DNA of 64,000 nucleotides from Pontivivens insulae. GTDB taxonomy: Bacteria > Pseudomonadota > Alphaproteobacteria > Rhodobacterales > Rhodobacteraceae. Within the stretch, counting starts at the first letter, position 1. Each line of letters begins with the position of its first letter. The position numbers and the translations under genes are program-made. This document shows, in pieces, positions 44,639 through 53,868 of the stretch. Location of the stretch: contig NZ_OMKW01000001.1 in the NCBI RefSeq assembly GCF_900302495.1, forward strand, positions 806,001-870,000. The letters are read 5' to 3'. The notes beneath the pieces are model-generated. The model did no database searches, had not been told where the DNA came from, and worked only from the letters and a program-made list of their open reading frames with translations.

Positions 44639-46096
44639 TCAGTTGCTCTGACCTTCCACATCGACGCCGGCTGCGGCGGCCTCTTCCTCGGTCGCCTGCT
44701 CACCTTCGACCCAGAAGCCGTCATAGGTGTCACCAGAGGCGTAGGTCATAAGACCGCGGCCCTGACGCTGTCCGGCCACGAAGAACCCCTCATAGACGTC
44801 ACCATTGGGATATTTTGCCGTGCCTGCACCGTCGATCTCACCTTCGGACCAGCCACCGACATATTCGAAGCCATCCGGCATGGTGATCGTGCCAGCACCC
44901 TGGCGTTGACCGTTGGCGAAATTGCCGGTGTAGATCGTACCGTCCGCATAGGTCGCCACACCGTCACCGTGGCGCAGACCGTCCTGCCAGTTCCCGGCAT
45001 ACTGATACCCATCATCATAGGTCATCACGCCATAGCCGTGGTTGCGCGCATCGCGGAACTCACCTTCGTAGACCAGGCCGTTATCATAGCGCGCAATGCC
45101 CTGACCCTCGATCACGCCCTCTACCCAGTCGCCGGAATAGGAAGAGCCATCGGGATAGGTGATCGTGCCGGTACCATGGCTGAGATCATTCTCGAACTCG
45201 CCTTCATAGACCGATCCGTCGGGATAGCGGACGAGCCCCGTCCCCTCGATGCGGCCCTCGACCCACTGACCTTCATATACGTAACCGTCGGTGCCCTGAT
45301 AGGTGCCCATTCCATGGCGCAAATCGTTCAGGAACTCGCCCTCATAGATATCGCCATTCGCGAAAGTCGCGATGCCCGTGCCAGAGCGTTGGCCGTCGAC
45401 CAGCGTCCCTTCATAGACGTCACCATTCGCCTGGGTCAGAACACCCGTGCCGTTGATCTGGTTGTCCACCCACTCACCGGTATAGGTCAGGCCATCGGGC
45501 AGGGTCAGAGTGCCCGTGCCTTCGCGAATGCCGCGCACGATATCGCCTTCATAAACAGCGCCGTCGGGATAGGTGATCGTCCCGCTGCCGTCCTTTGTCC
45601 CATCAACCCATGTCCCGGAATAGCGGTAGCCGTTGGTCGAAATCATCGTGCCTTGACCATGGTGGACAGAGTTCTGGAACTCGCCCTCATAGCGCACGCC
45701 ATTTGCATAGACCGCAACGCCGGTACCCTGAATGACCGAGTCGACCCACTGGCCCTCGTAAGTACCGCCATCCGCGAAGACGATGGAGCCTTCGCCATGC
45801 GGCTCACCATTCATGAATTCGCCGGTGTAAACAGAACCGTTCGGGAACCGGGCAGTACCCTCACCCTCGATCCGGCCTTCGACCCACGTGCCGGTATACT
45901 CGTAACCGTTGGGAAGGCGGTATGTACCCTGGCCGTGCTGAAGGCCGTTCAGGAACTCGCCTTCATATACGCCGCCCGTGTCATATTGCCGTGTCTGTAC
46001 GCTGCCATCAGATTGCGCATTTGCCGCAACGCTGCCCAGCGCGAGGCCGCCCAGTCCAAATGCCGCGACGGCGATATGTGAAATCCGTGTCTTCAT
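44639..46096 (-). CDS. Exported MORN-repeat protein (18 full repeats)
   Basis: 485 residues. The signal peptide ends near SVAANAQ (about residue 28). From residue 43 to about 467 the protein is an uninterrupted array of 18 full 23-residue MORN units plus one partial (YDGFWVEGEQ). The consensus is YxGEWxxGxxxGxGxxxYPDG. Alternating units (F-N-G-x-x-H-G versus W-V-E-G-x-x-E-G) suggest growth by duplication of two-repeat blocks. An acidic tail (EEEAAAAG) follows. MORN arrays form elongated curved sheets used for membrane or protein contacts. As a secreted or periplasmic solo array, the function here is unknown. Confidence 0.9.
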   Translation of the reverse strand: MKTRISHIAVAAFGLGGLALGSVAANAQSDGSVQTRQYDTGGVYEGEFLNGLQHGQGTYRLPNGYEYTGTWVEGRIEGEGTARFPNGSVYTGEFMNGEPHGEGSIVFADGGTYEGQWVDSVIQGTGVAVYANGVRYEGEFQNSVHHGQGTMISTNGYRYSGTWVDGTKDGSGTITYPDGAVYEGDIVRGIREGTGTLTLPDGLTYTGEWVDNQINGTGVLTQANGDVYEGTLVDGQRSGTGIATFANGDIYEGEFLNDLRHGMGTYQGTDGYVYEGQWVEGRIEGTGLVRYPDGSVYEGEFENDLSHGTGTITYPDGSSYSGDWVEGVIEGQGIARYDNGLVYEGEFRDARNHGYGVMTYDDGYQYAGNWQDGLRHGDGVATYADGTIYTGNFANGQRQGAGTITMPDGFEYVGGWSEGEIDGAGTAKYPNGDVYEGFFVAGQRQGRGLMTYASGDTYDGFWVEGEQATEEEAAAAGVDVEGQSN

Positions 46097-46171
46097 GCGT
46101 TCATTCTGCCAGCCGAAACGATGGCCAGCCCCCTGTCAGAGTTACACCGCCCCCTCAGGCGATCCGGCAAT

Positions 46172-46200
46172 TTGACACGATCCTATTTGCTCAATTTAAA
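46172..46200 (+). promoter_or_regulatory. Candidate sigma-70 promoter for nadE
   Basis: TTGACA (46172-46177), 17-bp spacer, TTTAAA (46195-46200). Lies 124 bp upstream of the nadE ATG in the 227-bp gap it shares with the divergent MORN gene. The -35 is perfect and the -10 matches 4 of 6. Confidence 0.45.
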
Positions 46201-46323
46201 GCTGACAACTAGCGATTGCGCCCTAAGCGGTAACATCATGCATCGGCCATTGGCCCTTGCAGAGTTATGTCTGCACACGATATGCGGCCATATTGAGGCA
46301 CGCCCAAGCGCGAGAGGTGCGAT

Positions 46324-47985
46324 ATGAGCAATCGGTTCCGCCTGCTGCTGGGGCAGCTTGATCCCGTTGTTGGGGACATTCCGGGCAATATCAATCAAGC
46401 CCGCGCGCTGCACGCCAAGGGGGCCGCGGCCGACGCAGATTTCGTCGCTCTGCCAGAGATGTTTGCGACCGGTTATCAGACCGTTGATCTGGGGCGCAAA
46501 TCTGCTTTCGTGGCCGAAGCGATGGCAGCCGTTGAGGCGTTGGCCGTTGAGCTTGCGACCGGTCCGGCACTGGGTATTGGCGCCCCCTATCTTGAGGGCG
46601 CCGACCTCTACAATGCTTACTACATCCTTAAAGATGGCGCCGTCTCGGCCATTGTAAAAAAGCAGATTCTGCCCAATGACAGCGTGTTCGACGAACATCG
46701 CCTGTTCACGCCGGCGCCTCCTCAGGGCCCGGTCAACATTGCTGGATTGCGCGTCGGCATCCCGATCTGCGAAGACAGCTGGCACGAGGGTCCGACGGAG
46801 ACGCTTGAGGAGAGCGGCGCGGAAATTCTCGTGATCCCCAACGGGTCCCCCTACCACCGCGCCAAGCACGAGCGGCGCATGAATCACATGGTGTCCCGCG
46901 TGGTCGAAAGCGGGTTGCCGCTGGTCTATCTGAACATGGTTGGAGGACAGGATGATCAGGTGTTTGACGGCACCTCATTCGTGCTGCAATCCGATGCATC
47001 CCTTGCCGTATTGTTGCCTTCATTCGATACGGTTGAACAGATCGTAGACTTCGAACGTGGCCCGGCCGGGTGGCAATGTGTCACTGAGGCGCGCGCGCCG
47101 CTGGGCGATGACTATGCCCTCGATTATCGCGCTATGGTCGAATCGATCCGCTCATATTGGCGCAAGACAGGCTTCAAGAAGGCCCTTTTGGGCATGTCCG
47201 GGGGTGTCGATTCGGCACTGACGGCGACGATCGCCGCGGACGCGCTGGGCCCCGAGAATGTGCGCTGCGTGATGCTCCCCTCGGAATATACCTCGCAGCA
47301 CAGTCTTGAGGATGCGGAAGCCTGCGCCACGGCGCTCGGCTGTCACTATGATTACGTGCCGATCTCCGGCCCGCGCGCTGCCGTGACAGACGCGCTCGCG
47401 CCGCTCTTTGCGGGAACGACCCCGGATGTGACAGAAGAGAACATCCAGTCGCGCCTGCGCGGGCTGCTGCTCATGGCGCTCTCCAACAAGTTTGGGGAGA
47501 TGCTGCTGACCACGGGCAACAAGTCAGAGGTCGCGGTGGGCTACGCCACGATCTACGGCGATATGTCCGGCGGCTATAACCCGCTCAAGGACCTCTACAA
47601 AACCCGCGTGTTCGAGACCTGCCGCTGGCGCAACGCGAACCATGATCCGGCCTGGATGAAGGGCAACGCGGGCGAAGTGATTCCGACCCGCATCATCGAC
47701 AAGCCGCCCTCAGCCGAGTTGCGCGAAGATCAGAAGGACGAGGACAGCCTGCCGCCCTATGAAGATCTCGACGCGATGCTTGAGATCCTGATCGAGCAGG
47801 AAGGCTCCGTCGCGGATTGTGTCGCCGCGGGCTTTGATCACGATACGGCCAAGCGGGTCGAGCACTTGCTCTACATCTCGGAATATAAGCGCTTCCAGTC
47901 GGCACCGGGCACGCGGCTCAGCACACGGGCCTTCTGGCTCGACCGGCGCTATCCGATTGCGAACCGCTGGCGGTCGGCAAAGTGA
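46324..47985 (+). CDS. nadE: Glutamine-dependent NAD+ synthetase
   Basis: 553 residues. The N-terminal glutaminase/nitrilase domain (about 1-260) has the Glu in ALPEMFATGY, Lys in VKKQILPNDSVFDEHR and Cys in PICEDSWHEG. The C-terminal NAD synthase domain (about 275-550) has the P-loop LLGMSGGVDSALTATI and TTGNKSEVAVGYATIYGDMSGGYNPLKDLYKT. Amidates nicotinate adenine dinucleotide to NAD using glutamine nitrogen. The stop overlaps the GTG of a small membrane protein. Confidence 0.97.
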   Translation: MSNRFRLLLGQLDPVVGDIPGNINQARALHAKGAAADADFVALPEMFATGYQTVDLGRKSAFVAEAMAAVEALAVELATGPALGIGAPYLEGADLYNAYYILKDGAVSAIVKKQILPNDSVFDEHRLFTPAPPQGPVNIAGLRVGIPICEDSWHEGPTETLEESGAEILVIPNGSPYHRAKHERRMNHMVSRVVESGLPLVYLNMVGGQDDQVFDGTSFVLQSDASLAVLLPSFDTVEQIVDFERGPAGWQCVTEARAPLGDDYALDYRAMVESIRSYWRKTGFKKALLGMSGGVDSALTATIAADALGPENVRCVMLPSEYTSQHSLEDAEACATALGCHYDYVPISGPRAAVTDALAPLFAGTTPDVTEENIQSRLRGLLLMALSNKFGEMLLTTGNKSEVAVGYATIYGDMSGGYNPLKDLYKTRVFETCRWRNANHDPAWMKGNAGEVIPTRIIDKPPSAELREDQKDEDSLPPYEDLDAMLEILIEQEGSVADCVAAGFDHDTAKRVEHLLYISEYKRFQSAPGTRLSTRAFWLDRRYPIANRWRSAK

Positions 47986-48242
47986 GGACGCGGACTCGAC
48001 AGGCGCTGACGGTCATGAAATGGTCCGGCCCCGCTCTGCTTGCCCTTCTGGTGGTCGTGTCGCTGTGGGATGATCCGCTTTGGCTGATGATCCCCTACAC
48101 GATTGCCGCGTTTGCGTTTTTTGGGGCCTTGATCTTTGGCATCCTGTTTCCCTTCGCGCTGCGCGCCATTCAGCCCTACCAACCCAAACAGCCGCGCTTC
48201 ATGCACCGGCTGATCCAGTTCGTCATCGGCCCTGACGGGTAA
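47982..48242 (+). CDS. Small two-helix membrane protein
   Basis: 86 residues if GTG 47982 (overlapping the nadE stop as GTGA) is the start; ATG 48015 gives 75 residues. Two hydrophobic segments (GPALLALLVVVSLW and MIPYTIAAFAFFGALIFGILFPFAL) are followed by a basic/aromatic cytoplasmic tail. No family recognised. Coupling to nadE suggests a shared message rather than function. Confidence 0.65.
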   Translation: MRTRTRQALTVMKWSGPALLALLVVVSLWDDPLWLMIPYTIAAFAFFGALIFGILFPFALRAIQPYQPKQPRFMHRLIQFVIGPDG

Positions 48243-48307
48243 GCTGCCCGGTGGACACAGGGCGCAACCGCCCCATCTGACCTTCCCGATATTTGCGAGG
48301 CCCCGTC

Positions 48308-49570
48308 ATGGACATTCTTCAGGTTACATCATTGCTTATCGTGCTGGCAGGGCTGTTCGGCACGGTGAACTACCTGTTCCTGAAGCTGCCGAGCGCCATT
48401 GGCATCCTGGTCGTATCACTGATCGCCTCGGTCGTGATCATCGCCTTTGACTGGATCGCGCCGGGTTTCGGGATTGGCGATACGGTGCGCGACGGCGTGA
48501 CCGGCATTGCCTTCTCAGACGCGTTGTTAGAGGGGATGCTGGGCCTGTTGCTGTTTGCAGGGGCGCTCCACGTCTCGCTCGATGATCTGAAAAAGCAGGC
48601 GCCGCTTGTCCTGCTGATGGCCACGATTGGCGTGGGTCTTTCCACCCTCGTCGTTGGGACGGCGTTCACGCTGCTCACAGGTATGCCACTTTTGATCGCG
48701 ATGGTGTTCGGGGCGCTCATCTCCCCAACAGATCCAGTCGCGGTACTCGGCGTGTTGCGAGAGGCGAACCTGCGTAAGTCTCTGGAGACAAAGATCGCGG
48801 GGGAAAGCCTGTTCAATGATGGCGTCGGCTATGTCGTCTATCTGGTGCTGGTCGCACTCGCCTTCCCGGCCGATGATGGCCATGCAGCGACGTTCGGCAG
48901 CGCCGTGCTGCTGTTCCTGCAAGAGGCCGTGGGCGGCGCCGTTATGGGTGGTCTTCTCGGCTGGCTCACTTTCCGCCTGATGCGGCGGGTGGATGATTAC
49001 TCACTGGAGGTTCTGCTGACCCTCGGCCTTGCCTTTGGCGGCTACTCGCTCAGCCTGGCGCTGCACCTCTCCGCCCCGATCATGGCGGTCGTCGCGGGTC
49101 TGTTCATCGGCCATGTCGGCACGCGGTACGGCATGTCAGAGATTACGCGCGACTATGTAGACAGCTTTTGGAAGCTGATTGACGAGATCCTCAATGCCGT
49201 CCTCTTCCTGTTGATCGGGTTCGAGGTTTTTGCCGTCGCCTTCAATCAGGAGGTGCTGGTCACCGGTGCGCTCGCCATCTTCTTCGCCCTGCTCGCCCGT
49301 CTTGCCGCCGTCGCCGTTCCGGTGCTGATGCTGCGGCCGTTCAAACGGCATGAGCGCGACGTGATCCCGGTGATGACATGGGGCGGGCTGAAGGGGGGCA
49401 TCTCGATCGCCCTCGCGCTCGCCCTGCCCGACAGTGAGTGGAAACCGCTCATCCTGGGCGCGACCTATATGGTCGTGATCTTCTCAATCATCGTACAGGG
49501 CCTGACCGTAGCACCCCTCGCACAACGCCTCGCCCAATCCGCATGGGTGACCAATGGACGCGATGACTGA
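48308..49570 (+). CDS. CPA1-family Na+/H+ (cation/proton) antiporter
   Basis: 420 residues from ATG 48308, with GAGG seven bases before it. About 12 helices. The core motif GALISPTDPVAVLGVLREANLRKSLETKIAGESLFNDGVGYVVYLVL includes the ion-binding TDPV and ESLFNDG of the NhaP/CPA1 group. Exchanges sodium (or potassium) for protons at the inner membrane for pH and salt homeostasis, which fits a marine host. Confidence 0.93.
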   Translation: MDILQVTSLLIVLAGLFGTVNYLFLKLPSAIGILVVSLIASVVIIAFDWIAPGFGIGDTVRDGVTGIAFSDALLEGMLGLLLFAGALHVSLDDLKKQAPLVLLMATIGVGLSTLVVGTAFTLLTGMPLLIAMVFGALISPTDPVAVLGVLREANLRKSLETKIAGESLFNDGVGYVVYLVLVALAFPADDGHAATFGSAVLLFLQEAVGGAVMGGLLGWLTFRLMRRVDDYSLEVLLTLGLAFGGYSLSLALHLSAPIMAVVAGLFIGHVGTRYGMSEITRDYVDSFWKLIDEILNAVLFLLIGFEVFAVAFNQEVLVTGALAIFFALLARLAAVAVPVLMLRPFKRHERDVIPVMTWGGLKGGISIALALALPDSEWKPLILGATYMVVIFSIIVQGLTVAPLAQRLAQSAWVTNGRDD

Positions 49571-49582
49571 CCGCCGGAACAG

Positions 49583-50287
49583 CTAGTAGAGCCGCGCCTG
49601 CTTTAGCCACTTCATGGTAGGCACCCGCAGCCCAGCATCGAGGATCGCCCGCCGCAGGCAGTCGGAGATAAAGGGGACATCATCTATTCGCTCTTCAAAC
49701 CAAAGGTCTGGCCCAGCATTCGCTTTGGTAGCATCCAATCCAATCACAGTTTGAGAATTTCGGTATGGCACCTCCGCCATTAGTGGAGGGTTTTCCATCC
49801 ATGCCTTGCGGATACGAAAGCTGACACCGCTGCATCTATCGTCGATCAACGAGTTCTTCCGTTCCCGCACATGCAGCAGACCCCAGCGTCCGGGTACTGG
49901 GCGCGTGAGATCTGGTTGTTTGAGACCAGAGGGGGAACTGAGTTGTTTGCCTAAGCCCTCGTACATCGGCAGCTCAAGAACCTGGCTTGCGCCAAGTTCA
50001 AAGTCTGTAAACAAATCAATCATCGCGCCGGAAATGAGAATTCCTCTCATCGTCATGGGACCAAGATCATCGAATTCCCGGTCGCTTCGGCGGTTCGGAT
50101 CGGACACAAAAAGGCAATCTGGTCCAGCTTTTCTCCCAAATTTGATTTCGCGTTGGCGCAGCTCTTTGCTTAACCTCCCGATGACTTGGACTGGATCTTG
50201 ACCAGTGTCAGCGTAAGCAGCAACCGGCGCCCGACAATGATCTTCCTCCCAAAACCCCTCGAACCACCAGACCGCTTCGGACGTCAT
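49583..50287 (-). CDS. Imm11/DUF1629-like protein (possible orphan immunity protein)
   Basis: 234 residues, no signal peptide or membrane segment. The order of blocks resembles DUF1629 (Imm11): a mid ILISGAMIDLFTDFELGASQVLELPMYE segment, then GRWGLLHVRERKNSLIDDRCS, and the end GPDLWFEERIDDVPFISDCLRRAILDAGLRV. Members are often immunity proteins of polymorphic toxin systems, or solitary copies of them. No toxin gene is adjacent. Base composition by eye is less GC-rich than its neighbours, a sign of recent transfer. The family call is by pattern memory only. Confidence 0.6.
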   Translation of the reverse strand: MTSEAVWWFEGFWEEDHCRAPVAAYADTGQDPVQVIGRLSKELRQREIKFGRKAGPDCLFVSDPNRRSDREFDDLGPMTMRGILISGAMIDLFTDFELGASQVLELPMYEGLGKQLSSPSGLKQPDLTRPVPGRWGLLHVRERKNSLIDDRCSGVSFRIRKAWMENPPLMAEVPYRNSQTVIGLDATKANAGPDLWFEERIDDVPFISDCLRRAILDAGLRVPTMKWLKQARLY

Positions 50288-50304
50288 CCTGAACCTCTTT
50301 CAAG

Positions 50305-50334
50305 CAAAAAACCGACCGGATCGCTCCGGTCGGT
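50305..50334 (-). terminator. Rho-independent terminator of ccrM
   Basis: 10-bp perfect stem ACCGACCGGA/TCCGGTCGGT with a 4-nt loop (50311-50334), followed on the minus strand by a run of Ts (50310-50306). Located 42 bp after the ccrM stop and just before the Imm11-like gene start, so it insulates the two. Confidence 0.93.
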
Positions 50335-50375
50335 AAGTGGGTTCCACAGGCGTGAAACCGGGCATTGCATGCGGA

Positions 50376-52180
<1,805 letters not shown>

Positions 52181-52339
52181 GCTTCGTCGTGCGTCAGCAC
52201 TGTCCGCGTGGCAAGCCCCTAAAGTGCCCCTTCAAAGACCTGACATACACCATCCGATGCAGGAGCGCCGCCCCGTGGGGGCGCAACGATGGCTGCCGGG
52301 CGGGTGCGATGAGGCTAAGGCTTTTTTGCGCGCGTGCCA

Positions 52340-53425
52340 CTAGAACAGAGTGAACTGATCGCCCTTGCGCGGTGGGCGGGCAAAGCGGGAGCAATCGAGC
52401 GGTGCGATCCGGCGGCGCAGGCCGTGCCGCTTCATCGCGGCCTCGTACCGCCGGGCGATCAGGTTGGCGTAGACGCCCTCGCCCCGCATCCGCTTGCCCC
52501 ATTCCGCGTCATAATCCTTGCCGCCATGCATTTCGCGGACCTGCGCCATGATGCGGTGAGCACGGTTCGGATAATGCTCTGCCAGCCAATCGCGAAACAG
52601 GGGTGAGACCTCATGCGGTAGGCGCAGAACGACGGACGAGGTCCAGCTGGCCCCGGCGCTGGCGCAGGTTTCCACAATCTTTTCAATCTCATGATCGTTG
52701 AGCGCGGGGATGATGGGGGCCATCATGAAGCCCGTGGGCACGCCTGCGCGGGCCAGTGCGCCAATGGCGCGCAGCCGCACCTGCGGGGCCGCTGCCCGTG
52801 GCTCCAACAATCGGGACAGCTTGGCATCTAGCGTCGTGACCGAAATGGCGACCTTGGCCAAACCCCTTCGCGCCATGCGGCCCAGAATGTCGGTGTCGCG
52901 GGTGACGAGCGCGCCCTTTGTCACGATGGCGACGGGGTGGTTCCAGGCGTCGAGCACCTCCAGCACCTGCCGCATGATGCGGTGCTGTTTTTCCAGCGGT
53001 TGGTAGGGGTCGGTGTTGGTGCCGATGGCCATGGTTGCAGGCACATAGCCCGGGCGTGCAAGCTCCTTTTCCAGAAGGGCCGCGGCATTTGGTTTGGTGA
53101 AGATCCGGCTTTCAAAATCGAGCCCGGCGCTGAGGCCCAGATAGGTGTGCGTCGGCCGCGCGAAGCAATAGACGCAGCCGTGCTCACATCCTTTGTAGGG
53201 GTTGATCGAGCGGTCAAAGGGCACGTCCGGGGACTGGTTTCGGGTGATGATGCGGCGGGGATGGTCGGTGTAGACTTGTGTGGCGACAGGGGTTTGATCC
53301 TGAGCTTCCCACCCATCATCCATGCGGTGGCGGGTGTGCGGTTCAAACCGGCCCGCATGGTTGCGGGTCGCGCCGCGTCCGCGTCTGGTCTCCGGGTCAA
53401 TGTCGTCTGAAAAGAAGTCGTCCAT
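52340..53425 (-). CDS. Radical SAM protein, PA0069 family (SplB-like)
   Basis: 361 residues from ATG 53425 (AGGAGA seven bases upstream). A longer frame up to 53563 would translate the GTGCAC array and is rejected. The cluster motif is C80-x3-C84-x2-C87 in NPYKGCEHGCVYCFAR. FETS-like TDPYQPLE and ITKGALVTRDTDIL follow the SplB-related fold. The PA0069 family is related to spore photoproduct lyase, a DNA repair enzyme, but its reaction is unknown. A LexA box in its promoter region supports a link to DNA damage. Leads the group with rnhB and ccrM. Confidence 0.9.
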   Translation of the reverse strand: MDDFFSDDIDPETRRGRGATRNHAGRFEPHTRHRMDDGWEAQDQTPVATQVYTDHPRRIITRNQSPDVPFDRSINPYKGCEHGCVYCFARPTHTYLGLSAGLDFESRIFTKPNAAALLEKELARPGYVPATMAIGTNTDPYQPLEKQHRIMRQVLEVLDAWNHPVAIVTKGALVTRDTDILGRMARRGLAKVAISVTTLDAKLSRLLEPRAAAPQVRLRAIGALARAGVPTGFMMAPIIPALNDHEIEKIVETCASAGASWTSSVVLRLPHEVSPLFRDWLAEHYPNRAHRIMAQVREMHGGKDYDAEWGKRMRGEGVYANLIARRYEAAMKRHGLRRRIAPLDCSRFARPPRKGDQFTLF

Positions 53426-53442
53426 CTGCGTTCTCCTGATGA

Positions 53443-53457
53443 GAACAAAATAGGAAC
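53443..53457 (-). promoter_or_regulatory. LexA (SOS) box upstream of the radical SAM gene
   Basis: GAAC (53443-53446), seven bases, GAAC (53454-53457), read GTTC-N7-GTTC on the gene's strand. This exactly matches the alphaproteobacterial LexA operator. It ends 18 bases before the ATG, overlapping where a core promoter would be. A second short palindrome GAACATATGTTC (53454-53465) shares one half. Confidence 0.75.
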
Positions 53458-53497
53458 ATATGTTCGATTCGGGAAGTGTCACTTTGGCAATAGCCCC

Positions 53498-53547
53498 GTG
53501 CACAGGGCGTGCACCAAGCGTGCACAACCCGTGCACCGAAAGTGCAC
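53498..53547. repeat. Five GTGCAC palindromes at exact 11-bp period
   Basis: GTGCAC occurs at 53498, 53509, 53520, 53531 and 53542, each start exactly 11 bp from the last, separated by five bases. The unit is CGTGCAC plus four variable bases. The array begins 73 bp upstream of the radical SAM start, on the far side of the LexA box. One helical turn per unit puts all palindromes on one DNA face, as for cooperative protein binding. Confidence 0.9.
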
Positions 53548-53685
53548 TGCGCAAAGCGTCCATGCCTTGGTGAGGAAGGAGCTTTCTGTAGGGTTAACGG
53601 AAGGGGGATTCCGTCAGGTGCGCTGTAGCTTTGCCACGTCACCGATGCGCAACGGCCTGTGGTACGGATTGGCCACAGGTCCGCA

Positions 53686-53868
53686 TCAGTCGTAGATTGT
53701 GCCGGGTGCGAGGGTTTCGAAGGCCTTGATCTCGAACTCGTACATGCCGCTTTGATACGCCTTTTCCGCGCGGGCAATCAGCTGCCCCGCGTCGTTTCTG
53801 AAGATCGCGTGGACGGTGTGGAGCGCGCGGTAGCAGTGAGTTCCGTCGGGATAGATGAACTTGATCAT
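53686..53868 (-). CDS. Conserved-looking small hypothetical protein
   Basis: 60 residues, starting with MIKFIYPDGTHCYRALHTVH and ending EIKAFETLAPGTIYD. Its ATG overlaps the stop of the FAD dehydrogenase by ATGA, strong evidence of translational coupling and that it is real. No signal peptide or helix. Alternating hydrophobic residues suggest a small beta-rich fold. I do not recognise a family. Confidence 0.7.
   Translation of the reverse strand: MIKFIYPDGTHCYRALHTVHAIFRNDAGQLIARAEKAYQSGMYEFEIKAFETLAPGTIYD

Noticed and set aside
44624-46081. A 485-codon open frame on the plus strand across the MORN gene
   Set aside because: It is the antisense of the repeat array; the 69-bp period keeps the frame open. 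The minus-strand product has a signal peptide and textbook MORN units.
53498-53547. CRISPR-like array
   Set aside because: Units are 11 bp with 5-bp gaps, far too short for repeats and spacers, and no cas gene is in the window.
53426-53563. N-terminal extension of the radical SAM protein through the GTGCAC array
   Set aside because: Good ribosome-binding site and normal family N-terminus at 53425; the extension would translate the LexA box and repeats.
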